From Anseranas semipalmata (Eukaryota; Chordata; Aves; Anseriformes; Anseranatidae): a DNA stretch of 64,000 nucleotides. Below the pieces are notes generated by a model that was given only the letters and a program-made list of their open reading frames with translations, searched no databases and was not told where the DNA came from. A program made the translations under genes and the position numbers. Shown here in pieces: positions 34,571 to 45,212 of the stretch. Each line of letters starts with the position of its first letter. The first letter of the stretch is position 1. Location: the NCBI GenBank assembly GCA_013399115.1, contig VXAA01003386.1, forward strand, positions 885,687 to 949,686, given 5' to 3'.

Positions 34571-35510
34571 TATGTACTTGGTCTCTCACCTAGCGTACGT
34601 GAGGACTCGGGTCCCCGTTCCTCCCTGCGTCTCATTCTGAACCATCTCAAACAGGGCGAAGAGGGCCGGTGTTTGCCGGCTCAGCGCAGTCGCTCTGCAG
34701 TCACCGCTGGTGTTGTTCCTTAAGAGGTGAAAGTGGTCATACAGTGCACCGAGGAGAAATGTCAGAAAAATCTACTCGTTTTGCCTTTGATAAATCTTGC
34801 CCCAAGTCTTGAGCATGACTTTCTGTCTTCTGGATGACAGAGGAGCAAAGTACCTTAGACTTGATGTGGGAAATGATTCTAAAAACCAAGACAAGACAAA
34901 AAATCTCAGAAATACACATCCGTAGTACAACTAATGCGCTAGAAAACTAATTTGTTGGCTGAAAAAAAAAAAAAAAAGTTGTTGCACATTTAACTGTGTG
35001 TGTGACTTGTTACCCTCACGGATATGCAGGGCTCAGGAAGGTACTGCTGGGACTGCATTCAGGCAGGAGCTATCTTTGACAACTCAAGACCAGAGGATAC
35101 AGATTCGTTGTTTGCTAGGTAGCCCTTCTTTCTAGCACCGTGGACACCCGCACACCTCTTCAGCGCGATACGCATCAGATTTTGCTCCATCCTACAGAGG
35201 CCGTGGTGCCGAAGTTCCGCCGTTCGTGCAGCCGAGCGCAGAGGCGTTGCCCGAGCCGTGCTGCAGAGCGCAGCCCCGCAAGCACGCGCAGCTGGGGCCT
35301 TCCCTGCTGCGGGTCCCGGGGACACAGCTGCCGTGTTGCTGTTCCCTGTCCTTACCCCATGCAGATTTCGATTCCATGGTAGGCGATAGCAGCTGCTCAA
35401 GTTACTGGGAAAACCTAGAATTTCAAAACTCTTTTTCATGTATTTCTTCCAAAATGCGTATGACTTCATGAGATGTTTTGGAATGCTGATTTTGATAAAC
35501 TGAATCAATC
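34571..35510. other. Spacer with poly-A run and GC patch
   Basis: A 16-base A run lies at 34962-34977 with no retroposon body next to it. A CpG-containing patch lies at about 35140-35300. The 149-codon minus frame 35059-35508 crosses both the patch and AT-rich DNA and is not recognised. Confidence 0.45.
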
Positions 35511-37429
35511 GTGAGTTGAAATGAAAAGTTTCAATGGAAATGTCACAATTATTGCTGCAAGAAAAAGGTGGCCAGGGTGAAAAACACCTGCTAAAAAGCT
35601 ATTAGTGTTCAAACAAAACCCTTTCCCTGGAGCCATTCCAGGCAGCTCCTCAGGTCAGATTCTTCCCACCTGGCTTCCCCTGTAACTCTCTATTTTTTTC
35701 CATTCCCTGTCCAAACTAATGAAACAGCTGCATTTTTAACAGCCGCTCTCTGCACCCCATGGGCAGCTGCACTGCACGGGAGGCAGAAGCAATCCGTGCG
35801 GTCAGTGCCACTCCCACCGCCTGGCGGGGGCACTGCCTGGATGCAGCTCAGGACAGCAGCACAAGCGCCGTTGTGACAAGGCTCTGTATTGCAGTACCCC
35901 GCGGAACAACACCTGGGCAGATATTGCTTTCACGCGAAGTTTTTCTCACTCAGAAGTTTCCCACTCTGTTCGATGAGGGAGAAGCGCCGGGCTGCTCGTT
36001 GCTCTTTTGCTCGTGGTGACGGCCGGGCCCCGCGGGCAGAGCGGGGGGACACAACGCGAGGACGACGTTCTGAGCAGTGGCTCGGAAGCTGTTTGAGTTC
36101 CCTTCTGGAAGCTGGCTCCGTGGAAATGCGTGGAGATCAGCTCTAGCTCCAAAATAACCACACGTGGGGGGCTTTGTGCGGGCTCGGGCTGTGAAGTCGG
36201 CCACCCAGCATGGCCCGAGGCAGAGGGGTGCGGGGAGCGTCAGGTCTCTTGCACTTTTCCTTCTGTAGCCACGAAGCTAAAATACCCTCCCGCCGCTCTA
36301 AGCCCACCGCAGGGCCAGCTAAGCCAGGCAGCCGGGGCAGGATTTGCTTCGGTTTGCAGAAACCTTTGCAAACAGCAGAACCAAAGCCGTGTCCACATCC
36401 CAGGCGCGTGGCCCGGGCTCCACCTGTCACGTGCCACGTGGCAGCTTGCGCTTTGAACGAGGCGGGTTTTGTGCAGAGGCAACTTCTGCAAAGCAGACCA
36501 GGACGCTCCTCGAGGAGCACCACTTGGGTATCATTTCCCAGTTTGTTCAGGCTGGTTTTAGGCAGGATCGCATCACATTTATAGGTCAGCCCCCGAGTCA
36601 GCAAACTGCCCAGGTTTGGTTCTCCGGGGCGGAATGTGCCCAGGGGAGGATGATGTCCCACGTGGGGATGAGCATGAAGGATGTCCCAGGGGGCAGAGGA
36701 GTGGCTCGAGGGACCTCAGGGCTCAACTCCTCGCAGCGAACACGGGGCTGTTTTGTGCCCCCCTTTCTAACCGGGACGCCAGGCGCAGCCTTCCCTTCCC
36801 GAACACGAGCCGTTCTCCCAGACCAGTTTGCAAACCTTGTACCCGCACAGCTTCACACAGCACCGAGCCCGGAGGTTTGTGGCTCCCGGGAGCATCTCCT
36901 GGTCTCTGCGGGAGGGGACGCGGGCACAGCGTGGCGGGAGGGAGGCAGGGAGAGCCGCCAGCCGCAATTGGAATCTCATTTCCAGCCTCTTGCTGGCAGT
37001 ATCCCCTGACTTCCACATCACAGCAGTCTTGACATAACCTTGGACGAGAGTCAAGCGAGAAATCCCAAGGCAGCCCCCAAAGACTGGGAGAAGGAAGGGG
37101 TGGAGGGGAGGATGCTCCGCTCCGTGCCCCCGCTCGTTGGTCCTGAGCTGGGAGCGGGGGCAGCACCTGGAACTTCTTCAGCAGTTATTTTGTGTGATTC
37201 AGGGCAGTCAGCTGTCATTTATTGCAGCCTAAAGCATGAAATAAATTCTGGGATATAGGCCTGTGACTAGAGGATGGGCGATTTCTCCCTGTTAGAAACG
37301 TACCCCTGTGCCTGCACTAAGGGGTTTTCCTCCGAGCGACTGTGTGCTGGCTGTAAATCTCAGCAGCAGCAGCACAGGAGCAGTAGCAAGTACATTTTTT
37401 TGCTGCATTTTGGAATTGAGATCAAATTT
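35511..37429. other. GC-rich spacer
   Basis: GC-rich DNA across most of 35,750-37,180. It holds many overlapping frames on both strands, up to 221 codons (36344-37009 plus), all with drifting low-complexity composition. The overlap of long plus and minus frames over the same bases argues against coding. No gene, RNA or known repeat is identified. Confidence 0.5.
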
Positions 37430-38070
37430 CAATTGTGCTTATCATGGATTATTACTGTGCCATGGGGGGGGCTGAATTGCACCGTTTAATTCCAGTATCT
37501 CTATTCCCTTCACCAGAATGACTCCTGAACTAACTTCTAATTAACACCTGAGATATTTAAGAATATAAATTGTGAGTCCCAGATCTTGCAATTGATACAA
37601 ACAGGAAAGCTGCCATCCAAGGCTGGAAACTCAGAGGGTATCCCCAGATGTCAGCTGGACCCCACGCTGCTGCGCTTGCCAGTAGCCACAGGGTATCCCA
37701 AATTAGTGCTGTAACACAAGCGCAGGAGCTACACGGACATGTTGCGTTGTCACATTGGGTAGTTCTGCAGAAACATCTTTCTTTCAGGCTCGTCCAAAGC
37801 CTCAGCACTCTGCGTGATGTTAAGTGCAATGATTTTTCTGTCAAAAATAAACTTTGCTCTCAAAATAATTAGCACATCAGCAGTTGGAAATAAGCCTCAT
37901 CTTGAGTGAAAGAATGGAGTTATGTGGGTTATTTTTAAATAGCACAACAATATATGCTAGAGAAAAAAAACGCGTAAATTATTTACACTATTTACACCAT
38001 CCTGCTGAACAGAGTCTTCAAAAACATGTTTTTAAAAAAAGGCATTATTAATTGAAGGGGTTTTGAAGAG
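37430..38070. promoter_or_regulatory. AT-rich candidate element with forkhead-like words
   Basis: AT-rich unique DNA, strongest at 37860-38070, containing the repeated TATTTACAC site pair listed separately. The minus frame 37557-37844 is unrecognised. Regulatory function is an inference. Confidence 0.35.
37974..37997. promoter_or_regulatory. Cluster of three forkhead-like half sites
   Basis: GTAAAT (37974-37979) mirrors ATTTAC (37981-37986) around one T. TATTTACAC is then repeated exactly in tandem (37980-37988, 37989-37997). TATTTAC matches the forkhead consensus TRTTTAY. The nine-base period places two sites close to one helical turn apart. Confidence 0.45.
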
Positions 38071-38159
38071 TATTTTTTGAAGTTTCTGGTGAGCTGGTTA
38101 AATACTGAAAATGACCTCAAAACATATCACAGAGCTCCTCGCTGTTTTCCTGGGTGTTG

Positions 38160-38700
38160 GACCCCGTGCAGTGCTTGGACCAGGGCAAGCTCCTTCCTGG
38201 GGCGGGCGAGCAGCTCCTCGCGACAGCGGATCCAGGGCAGTCAGACTTCAATAATGCGGGGAATCGGCCATCTGGCCCCAAACAAATGGCCCTACAGCCT
38301 GATCCTGGGATTTACTCCCGCGAGTAGCCCAAACGGATCTACCCGTGTGTGGAGGAAGATGCCCCGCGTGTCACCCACGCAGGGCCGGGCACCCTGGAAA
38401 ACATCGTGCTGGGAGGTGACAACCCCGCAGGCTGGGGACCGCGCTTTGCGCCGGGGCTTAACCCCATTGGCAGGGTCTGGAGGCTTCAGCACGAGGTTTG
38501 CTGGCGAAAACACTCATTTCAAAACCCAAAGCTTTGCAAACCGAAGCTGCTCCACGTGTCCCCGGGACGGGCGCGGGGCGCGGGGGCACCTCCGTCTGTG
38601 CCAGCCCATGCGCTCCCCTGCGCCGCGCAGCGAAGGGCGAGCAGGACGGGGCAGGATCAGGCCCGAGCTCTGCGACGAAGCCTGACCCTTTGTTTCGGCG
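38160..38700. other. CpG-rich patch
   Basis: GC-rich DNA, most CpG-dense at about 38545-38690. Frames 38077-38685, 38349-38726 and 38498-38716 (plus) and 38514-38843 (minus) all overlap here and are Arg/Pro/Ala-rich. No gene is recognised. An AT-richer candidate element begins at its right edge. Confidence 0.4.
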
Positions 38701-38930
38701 GTGTCTCTGTTGGTGACAGATGGTGATGCTGTCCTGGTGAATTTGTTACCTTCTCGATGACATGCAATATGTCTGCATCCTGACAGTGAGAGGAGAGACT
38801 CCAGCTGTCCCTCCAGTAATTGACAGCAAGGAGCTGTTTTCACTTTTGACAGAGCTAAGAAGCATTAGCATCATATTGGCTACTAGGAGGAGTTTTATTA
38901 TTATGTTTATCATCTGAGAAAAGTCATTGT
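38701..38930. promoter_or_regulatory. Candidate element with three TGACAG words
   Basis: TGACAG occurs at 38781-38786, 38821-38826 and 38847-38852, three times in 72 bases in the same orientation. TGACAG is the core for MEIS/PREP/TGIF TALE homeodomain proteins. AT-rich homeodomain-like words (GCATTAGCATCATATTGG, TTTTATTATTATG) follow. It abuts a CpG-rich patch. Confidence 0.4.
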
Positions 38931-40209
38931 GATGTGGGACCCGGTGGGTTTTTTACAACTTCGCTCCTGCACCCGCCCGCTCTTCCCATTGCAAACTGTC
39001 ACATGCTCCAGCGGAAAAGAAAAGGAAGGAAATGCGGCTCGAGCCTCCTCGTTCCCACGAGCTCCTCTCCCGCTGATCCAAGGACAGAATCCCACCTCCT
39101 TTCTTCAGGAGCCATGGGGGAGGCAGGAAAGGAAGGATTATTTTGGGATAATGAAAGTGCAGAAACTAGGTCACCGAGGTTAGTCAGAAGGAGATGCTGC
39201 ACCGCTTCTTGCATCCCTGAGTCGCTACTCGCTTGCAGGGTGTGGATCAGATCCTCTGCAATTTGGAAGAGAGAAAGAAAATAATTGTGCTTTTCTGTGG
39301 GTTTTAGTTTCTGCTGGCTGGCATTCTGGATGATTTATGTCTGGTTTGCTTCCCTTCCACCCCTCCTATCTCACACACATACCCCTCGCTAGCAATAAAG
39401 GGCACCTCGCCTGTACCCTCATGGATTCTGCAGCACTGCTCACTCTATAATAAGTCCTTAATAAGATTGGGGGAGTAAAATCAACTCCGAGCCCATAAGT
39501 CACAAAGACATCCATGCAACAAAGATTCCTCCCTAAATTAGATTCGAGCTGACCTAAAACAAAGGTTGGGTCTCATTCCAGATCTAACAATAGCAAAGCC
39601 ACCGAGACGAGCAGCCGCTTCCCGAGGAGCCGAGTATTTCCCATTAGTCCTACGAGCTCCAGTTCCCTGCATGAAAACCACGCACCGTCACACGGCTGAA
39701 ATGGTATCAGAGGAAATAAGCCATTGCCATGAAATTCATTCCGGGTTTCTCCAGGACCGTATCCATTGTCCTCTGTGTGTCATCCAGCCGCAGAGGTAAG
39801 GGTCACGCATGCTCCTGGGCTGCTTTTATGTCTGCCTGGCACCTGTAGCCACGGGGTGCTGGTCCTGTACCGCAGGGCGCTGATAGCAGAGCCAGGCATT
39901 TCATGCTGGATTACGGAAAATCTAAGCACAAGAATTCAAATACAGCCCGGCAAAGCAATTTCCAAAGGAAGATCTCACCCGGCACGGTAACCAGCCCAGC
40001 GCTGCACACGGGGGTGTTTTCTGGTCCGCGGAGCGGGGCGTCAGCGCGGCTGAGCACTCGCACGAGCACCCGCAGCAGGGCAGGCAGGAGCGATGCCTGC
40101 TGCATGCTGCACCAGCAGGTTTACCTCTGCAGGGGGAACCTGAACTTCAGCTAGCTCTGGCCACAGGTCGTTTGTTCAGTTCTCATTTCAAACTATTTTA
40201 AAACCAGGC
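38931..40209. other. Spacer
   Basis: Mixed unique DNA. AT-richer stretches at 39260-39560 carry no notable motif cluster. Frames are short, overlapping and unrecognised. Confidence 0.5.
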
Positions 40210-40740
40210 ATGATATTTGAATATTGTAATCCCACTATTTTCACTGTGTATGAGACTTTTGAAACTTCCTGTGAATTTCTAAAATCTCCAAAGAGACTTC
40301 TGTGGATTTCTAAAGAGAAATGGTATGAACTGATAAAATACAAGGTTCTGCCAAGTTTGCAAAAAGTCCTTCAAAGTTTATTCAATCGTAATTCAGGATC
40401 TTGCTTTAAAGAAACAGGGAAACATGTCTTCAACTCTGGTGTCCACAACCAGCTGCTCTGTGAAAACAAATCCACAAATTTTAAAATGCAGAAAGTATTT
40501 TTCAACTCTGATTTATGGTTAATCCAGGCATCTTAACAATGGCTGCTACAATACTTTGCCAGCATCTTCAAACCAGAATTGATTTTTAAGCCTCATTGAA
40601 TAGCTTTGGTGAAAGGTCCTCTTCCCAGGCAGCTTTAAATATGCAAGGATAGCACTCTGTTGCGAGGCTGTTTGTGCTGACTGATTTCTGATCGTATTGA
40701 TCAGAAAACATGGCACTGACCCCAGAAATTAGCTAGCTTG
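40210..40740. other. AT-rich block with a 108-codon frame and a hairpin
   Basis: A plus frame is open from 40210 to 40536 in AT-rich DNA, where stops are expected often. The peptide is Lys/Phe/Ser/Asn-rich and I recognise no domain. An imperfect duplication is visible near its start (CTGTGAATTTCTAAA at about 40269 and CTGTGGATTTCTAAA at about 40301). Downstream lies a perfect inverted repeat at 40685-40707. It could be an unidentified repeat remnant, a chance frame or constrained non-coding DNA. Confidence 0.3.
40685..40707. other. Perfect nine-base inverted repeat
   Basis: TTTCTGATC (40685-40693) and GATCAGAAA (40699-40707) are exact reverse complements separated by five bases. It could be a dimer binding site (TTTCTGATCAGAAA-like) or a short hairpin. 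It is too short to be a microRNA precursor. Confidence 0.5.
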
Positions 40741-42052
40741 CGAGCAGCATCAAACTCCCAAACTCGTATCGGTGTTGACGCGAGCGCGTGCCAGAAGCCC
40801 GAGCGGAGCTAGCGCCCGCAGGAGCCTTGTGCTGCTCCTGATGTGGGCCAAGAGCTTGACTCGTGCCTTGGCCCAGAGTTTGGAGGAGGGTAGATTTTAC
40901 TTCCCGGTCTTTTCATTCAGTAATTCCTGAGATCCAAAGCTTTACGCGCAACAAAGGCACGTCTCCGTGTCTGTGTGCACTGCTGCGCGTTCGCACGCAC
41001 AATGAGTGAGCGCTGCTGCAAAACTGGTGTGGGGGGCAGGAGCGGGATCCACCAGAGATGCGGAGCCCCTGGGGAAGCCCCTGTCCTGCTCAAGGCTGAG
41101 GTGGAAGGATGCCCCCAGCACGCCTACCGGGCCCTGTGAGGCACCGCGCGTCGTGCCTGGCCCTGTGCACTGACTCTGCCGGCCGGCGCCAGGGGGCCAG
41201 GCAAACCCTGCAGCTCTCCTCTCCCTTTTGGAGCACCCCAAGAAGCCGCGTGCTGTTCTGTGCCGGTATTAAATTATTGCTGTGCCTTTCACTATGATAA
41301 GCGCTGCGTGTCCCCGGTCGCAGTTCTGAAAGAGCGTGAGGGAGAGGGCACGGGACCGCAAGCGAGGGGGAATCCGCTGCGTAACCAGTATTTGTCAGAA
41401 ACAGGAGTAATTGCTGCTCTTTGGTGTGATTTATTGAGGTAACAAAGGTTAATAACAACGCCACTCAGTCAGTTTATTCTATTCATTTTCATGTCATTAC
41501 AATGGATCAGGCACGGTGCGGGTTGCAGCTGGGGTAGGGGCTGGGGAGCCTTGCGCCCTCCTTCCCCTGCCCACCGCGGCCCCTTGCCGGGCTGGGCTGG
41601 GGGCTTGGAGCCGAGCGCGTGTTCCCTGGGGTGGGCCCCGCGGGCTGCCGCAGGAATATCTCGAACCTCAGAGGCTTGAAATTTCAGGCAAATCAGAGAC
41701 AGAGCTGGCGTGAGCAGAAGTTAAGATGAGACCAACGTACCGGAGCGACGCTATGCTGGAAGCACGTGGGAGTGAGGGCAAGGGTGGGCAGCGAGGGGGT
41801 GGAAAGCAGCCTGCGACAGCAGATATCCCCCCGGGATGCCCGAGGGACAGGGCTTGATGTGGGAAGAGGCGGATAATGCAAAGGAGCCGTCTGTCATGCA
41901 AATGTGGTGGCGAGAGGAGAAATCCTGGGCGAGCTCCCCAGCTCCGCAGTGCGATGCTGCTGCCCCGGCCCCAGGGGGAAGCCTCGTGCAGGGGCCGAAG
42001 GGGGGCAGGAAGGAGAGCAGGGCCGGTTGCATTACTTTGTTGTTTTCTTTAG
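40741..42052. other. Spacer
   Basis: GC-rich unique DNA with G-run-rich stretches around 41530-41630. Overlapping frames on both strands are unrecognised. No gene is seen. Confidence 0.5.
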
Positions 42053-42137
42053 GGTTTGGCAAAAGCCAAAAACCACAACTACAAGCTCTGGAAATCAAAG
42101 AGACTGGCACCTCAAATTCGCGAGACTCTGTCCGTTG
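42053..42137 (+). other. Weak candidate internal exon
   Basis: A pyrimidine-rich tract ends in TTTTCTTTAG at 42043-42052, a good splice-acceptor shape. GTGAGG at 42138-42143 is a good donor shape. The 85 bases between are open in the frame reading ..AKAKNHNYKLWKSKRLAPQI.., which is basic and unlike the Ala/Pro-rich accidental frames. I do not recognise the peptide and see no neighbouring exon, so chance or an lncRNA exon is equally possible. Confidence 0.15.
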
Positions 42138-44765
42138 GTGAGGCTGCCACGACCCAAACCCTCAGCCCGGCTCCCCACACCTACAGCGAATTCGTGCCTG
42201 TGGTGCACGGATGTGAAACGCATCGAGTGAGCCTTCAGCAGCATTCCCTGGAACCTTCCTGCCCCTACCATCATCTCCTGTTGCAAACAGGTATTTTAGG
42301 TGATTACAGGATCTTTTCTGGGCTGGCAGAAAGAAGTCACCAAGGCCTGGGAGCTTAATGGCAGCGTGATCCCTGCTTCTCCGGGGCTGGGCGGTGCTGC
42401 CCAGCTGCGCGCGAGGTGCTGCAGGGGACACAAAGGGCCTGAGCTTCCAGAGGTGCTCAGCAGCCGCAGCTCCCAGCAAACTCAGCCACTGCCAGAAATC
42501 GAGTCCGTGCTGTAAGAGACAGAGCAGAGCTCTCTGCCCCGGCACGGGGTGTCACTGCCTGCACGTGGTTTGGCCGCACACAACTGTCCTGCCTCCTCCC
42601 GTGGGCTTTGCCCAGATCCGTCCTTCGGTTAACTGGCACCCAAGCATTTGGAGTCTTTAAATCTCCATGGCTCAAAGTCTTCACGGGCTGCTCTTTGTAT
42701 GAGAGAGGGTTAAAGAAAACCCAACATCTTGCTACAGATCATCCCTCCCTTCCACCCACTTCAGCGCTGGCAGTCTCACTCTGTTCTTTCATCCAAGTGG
42801 GCATCAGCACCAGCCCCATATTCATAAGTGTCAAGAGGTGTTGATGCACACTGCATACGGCAGTCGGCTGCTTCTGCCCACCCCGGAGACTAAATGCCTC
42901 GCACCTCCACTCGGCTGCTGGGACTTGGCTGGCTTTCAGATTTTAATTTTTAGAAGGACTTTGAAATTTTTCCAGCTTGCTCTCTGCTGTTTTTCACTGC
43001 TTGCTCAGTTAGGTACCTGGGCTGCTTTGTTCTCGGAAATGCACTGATAAATTAGCAGCCGCAAGCTATGGGAAGCGGCGCTTTCCTACATTGTTTTGCC
43101 CAATCTCAGCTCCTGTTATAAGGCATGAGATGGATGGCAAAGGACAGCAGTGCCTCAAAGTGTTAGATTAACAGGAGTCTCTGTCTAGTTGCTCCTGCTG
43201 TAGGTTAGTTGAGAGGAGGAGAAGAGAGTCAGCTGGAAAACAGCGAAGAGAAAGACAAGCCTCCTCCCCAGGTGGTCAATGTGCTGATGGCGGTGGTGGA
43301 ACATCCAGCCTGCTTCGTCTCACCCCAGCTGTCCGACAGAGGTGCTCTCGCTCAGAAATCTGCCTGCTGCAGGCTCCCACCGAGTCCTGCGACAGTTTTT
43401 GGTCTTGAAAATCTTTTTGGCATGGCTGAAAGTTTCTTCAGATATTTTTGGACTCCCTTGAAAGTCCTTGAGCATTTTCTTGAGGTTTTGTATCCCCCTG
43501 GGGACAGGCCATCAGGGTGCATGTTTGTTGATGCCTCGCAGACATGCCAGCGGCCCAGGAGGAACACTGGAGCTAGTTAGCGCCCGGCTTGGGGCTGGGA
43601 GCAGAGCGCTGGGAGCTGGGTGCAGACCCGAAACTCAGCCAGGAGCAGTCAGCATGTAGCCCTGTAAGGGACCTGTGTTTTTACAGGTATATAAGCTGGC
43701 TCATTTAAATCTCGATCTGCAAGTCTTTGCTTCTCTGAGGTAGTGGCAGCACTTCATGACTTTAGATCCAAAATTGCCCGGAGAATCAAGCTTTCAGCTT
43801 TTCCCATTAAAAACAAAGTCTCCCAGTGGTTTCCAAAAGCGTCGGGTTGTGTGAGGCTGGGACACAGCCCCGGCTCTGCAGCAGGAACCCGACAGACCCG
43901 CGCCCCTGAGACGAGTGCCCGCGCAGGCAGCACTGCGCTCACGAACCTGCTGCCCGTGACACTCCGGTGGGATGCAGCTGCCCGAACATCAGTGTCTCTT
44001 GCCACACGAGGTGCCCTGAGCTGTCACCTCCTCCAGCTGCAGCACTTCGGGGGGACACCACTCATGGCTCCCGTGTCACAGCCGCCCGTCCCTTGAGGAT
44101 AACGCGGACACGCAACAGCCTGAGGCACCCCTCGACCTCCCTGCTCGGAGGGACGGAGGCAGCCGAAGGGGCACGGAGAGCACGGGGCTTGGTGCTGGGC
44201 CGGCACAGCGGGGTTTGCACCCGCGCTCTGAGAGGAGGCATAACCCCTCTGCTCCCGGCCCTCCCGGCCTCCTGCCTGCATCCCGGGGTAAGTGCCTGGG
44301 TTCACTTCCAGAGGATTTTAAGAGTATACAGGTGTGTGGTGGGGGGGTTCGGGGAAATATCCTTGAAAAGTAATACCTCTGGGCGGCAAGGGAAGCAGCA
44401 CAAACGGAGGGTGAGGTTGGTCCCTCGCAGCACAGGTTTTGAATCTTTTGAATCACTTTCCCCCTGCACCGCTGTGAAACTTCTCCCTCGGGTTACCCCA
44501 CACCTCTCCAGAGGAAGGACCCGTCCTTTTTCCTCAGCCCCGTGGCAACTCCCAGCCTCCAAAACCTCTCCGCGGCCGTGGGTTTGCCTTTCCCTCAGCA
44601 GGGCAGTAAATCATCTCTCTCCTCCCCTCCACGTCCCCCAGACCTCGGTCGGAGCAGGACCTGGGGCTGGAGCCGGACGCATCCCGCTGACCCCAGCCCC
44701 GCTCGCGCCTCGCCGGGCTCCTCCCAGCCCTCCCCCATCTTGCACCATCAGGGTCTTTCTTCCCT
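42138..44765. other. Spacer
   Basis: Mixed then GC-rich unique DNA. The 275-codon plus frame 43967-44794 is the longest in this part. It is Ser/Pro/Arg-rich, overlaps several minus frames and shows no domain, so it is rejected. No RNA gene or known repeat is recognised. Confidence 0.5.
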
Positions 44766-44769
44766 GTAG

Positions 44770-44880
44770 CAAGGTTAGGCTCTATATGTCTTAACCATAT
44801 GCCCCAAGTGAGGAATTCATTAGCATTCATTACGCATTCATAAGAAACAAACGGGCAGGGGAGTGGGAGGTATTGCAATT
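44770..44880. promoter_or_regulatory. Helically spaced ATTCATTA triplet beside a CpG block
   Basis: ATTCATTA occurs at 44815-44822 and 44825-44832, followed by ATTCATAA at 44836-44843. Starts are 10 and 11 bases apart, close to one helical turn. ATTCATTA contains a CATTA/TAATG homeodomain core. The array lies immediately before a CpG-rich block, which is a promoter- or enhancer-like arrangement. Confidence 0.4.
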
Positions 44881-44889
44881 CGTCTCAGC

Positions 44890-45075
44890 TGCTCCTTCAC
44901 ACCCGGCCTGGCGGGAGGGGCCCCCGCCAAGCGCCCGCGCTGGGCCCCCGCCAGCCGCTCCCGCCCCCCCGGCGGCCCTCGCTCCGCCGCACGCGCGCCT
45001 TGCACGCGCGTTGCACGCCGGCGGCTGATTTACAAGTTCTCAGCCGACGAGCCCCTCCGCCTGCGTGAGCTCCCC
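44890..45075. promoter_or_regulatory. Compact CpG-rich block, possible orphan CpG island
   Basis: The densest CpG run in the window, including GCACGCGCGCC and CACGCGCGTTGCACGCCGG. It has sharp edges against AT-rich DNA with homeodomain-like words on both sides. It could be an unmethylated orphan island or the promoter of an unannotated transcript. No TATA box, recognised first exon or coding frame supports a specific gene. Confidence 0.35.
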
Positions 45076-45135
45076 ATCGCTTCATTTAACTCTACAACAT
45101 AAGCTGATTATGGAGGGAAATGGCTGAAGCATAAA

Positions 45136-45212
45136 TCTGGCTTCTTTCTTTCCTTTTTTTTTTTTTTCTGGCTTCTTTCTTTTTTTCTCTCTCTTTTTTC
45201 CCCCCATGGTGT
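45136..45212. repeat. Polypyrimidine tract with 16-base direct repeat
   Basis: TCTGGCTTCTTTCTTT appears at 45136-45151 and, after a run of T, exactly again beginning near 45167, followed by (CT)n and a T/C run. The plus strand is almost wholly pyrimidine. It is consistent with slippage duplication and could form triplex DNA. Confidence 0.7.

Noticed and set aside
36344..37009. 221-codon plus frame
   Set aside because: Several other long frames on both strands cover the same GC-rich bases, and the composition drifts along its length.
38077..38685. 202-codon plus frame
   Set aside because: It starts in AT-rich DNA and continues into a CpG-rich patch where three other frames are also open. The peptide is unrecognised.
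40685..40707. MicroRNA precursor
   Set aside because: The stem is only nine base pairs. Precursors need about 25-30 paired bases, and I recognise no known microRNA sequence in the window.
43967..44794. 275-codon plus frame
   Set aside because: It lies in GC-rich DNA, is Ser/Pro/Arg-rich and overlaps several minus frames, with no domain and no splice context. It is typical of chance openness.
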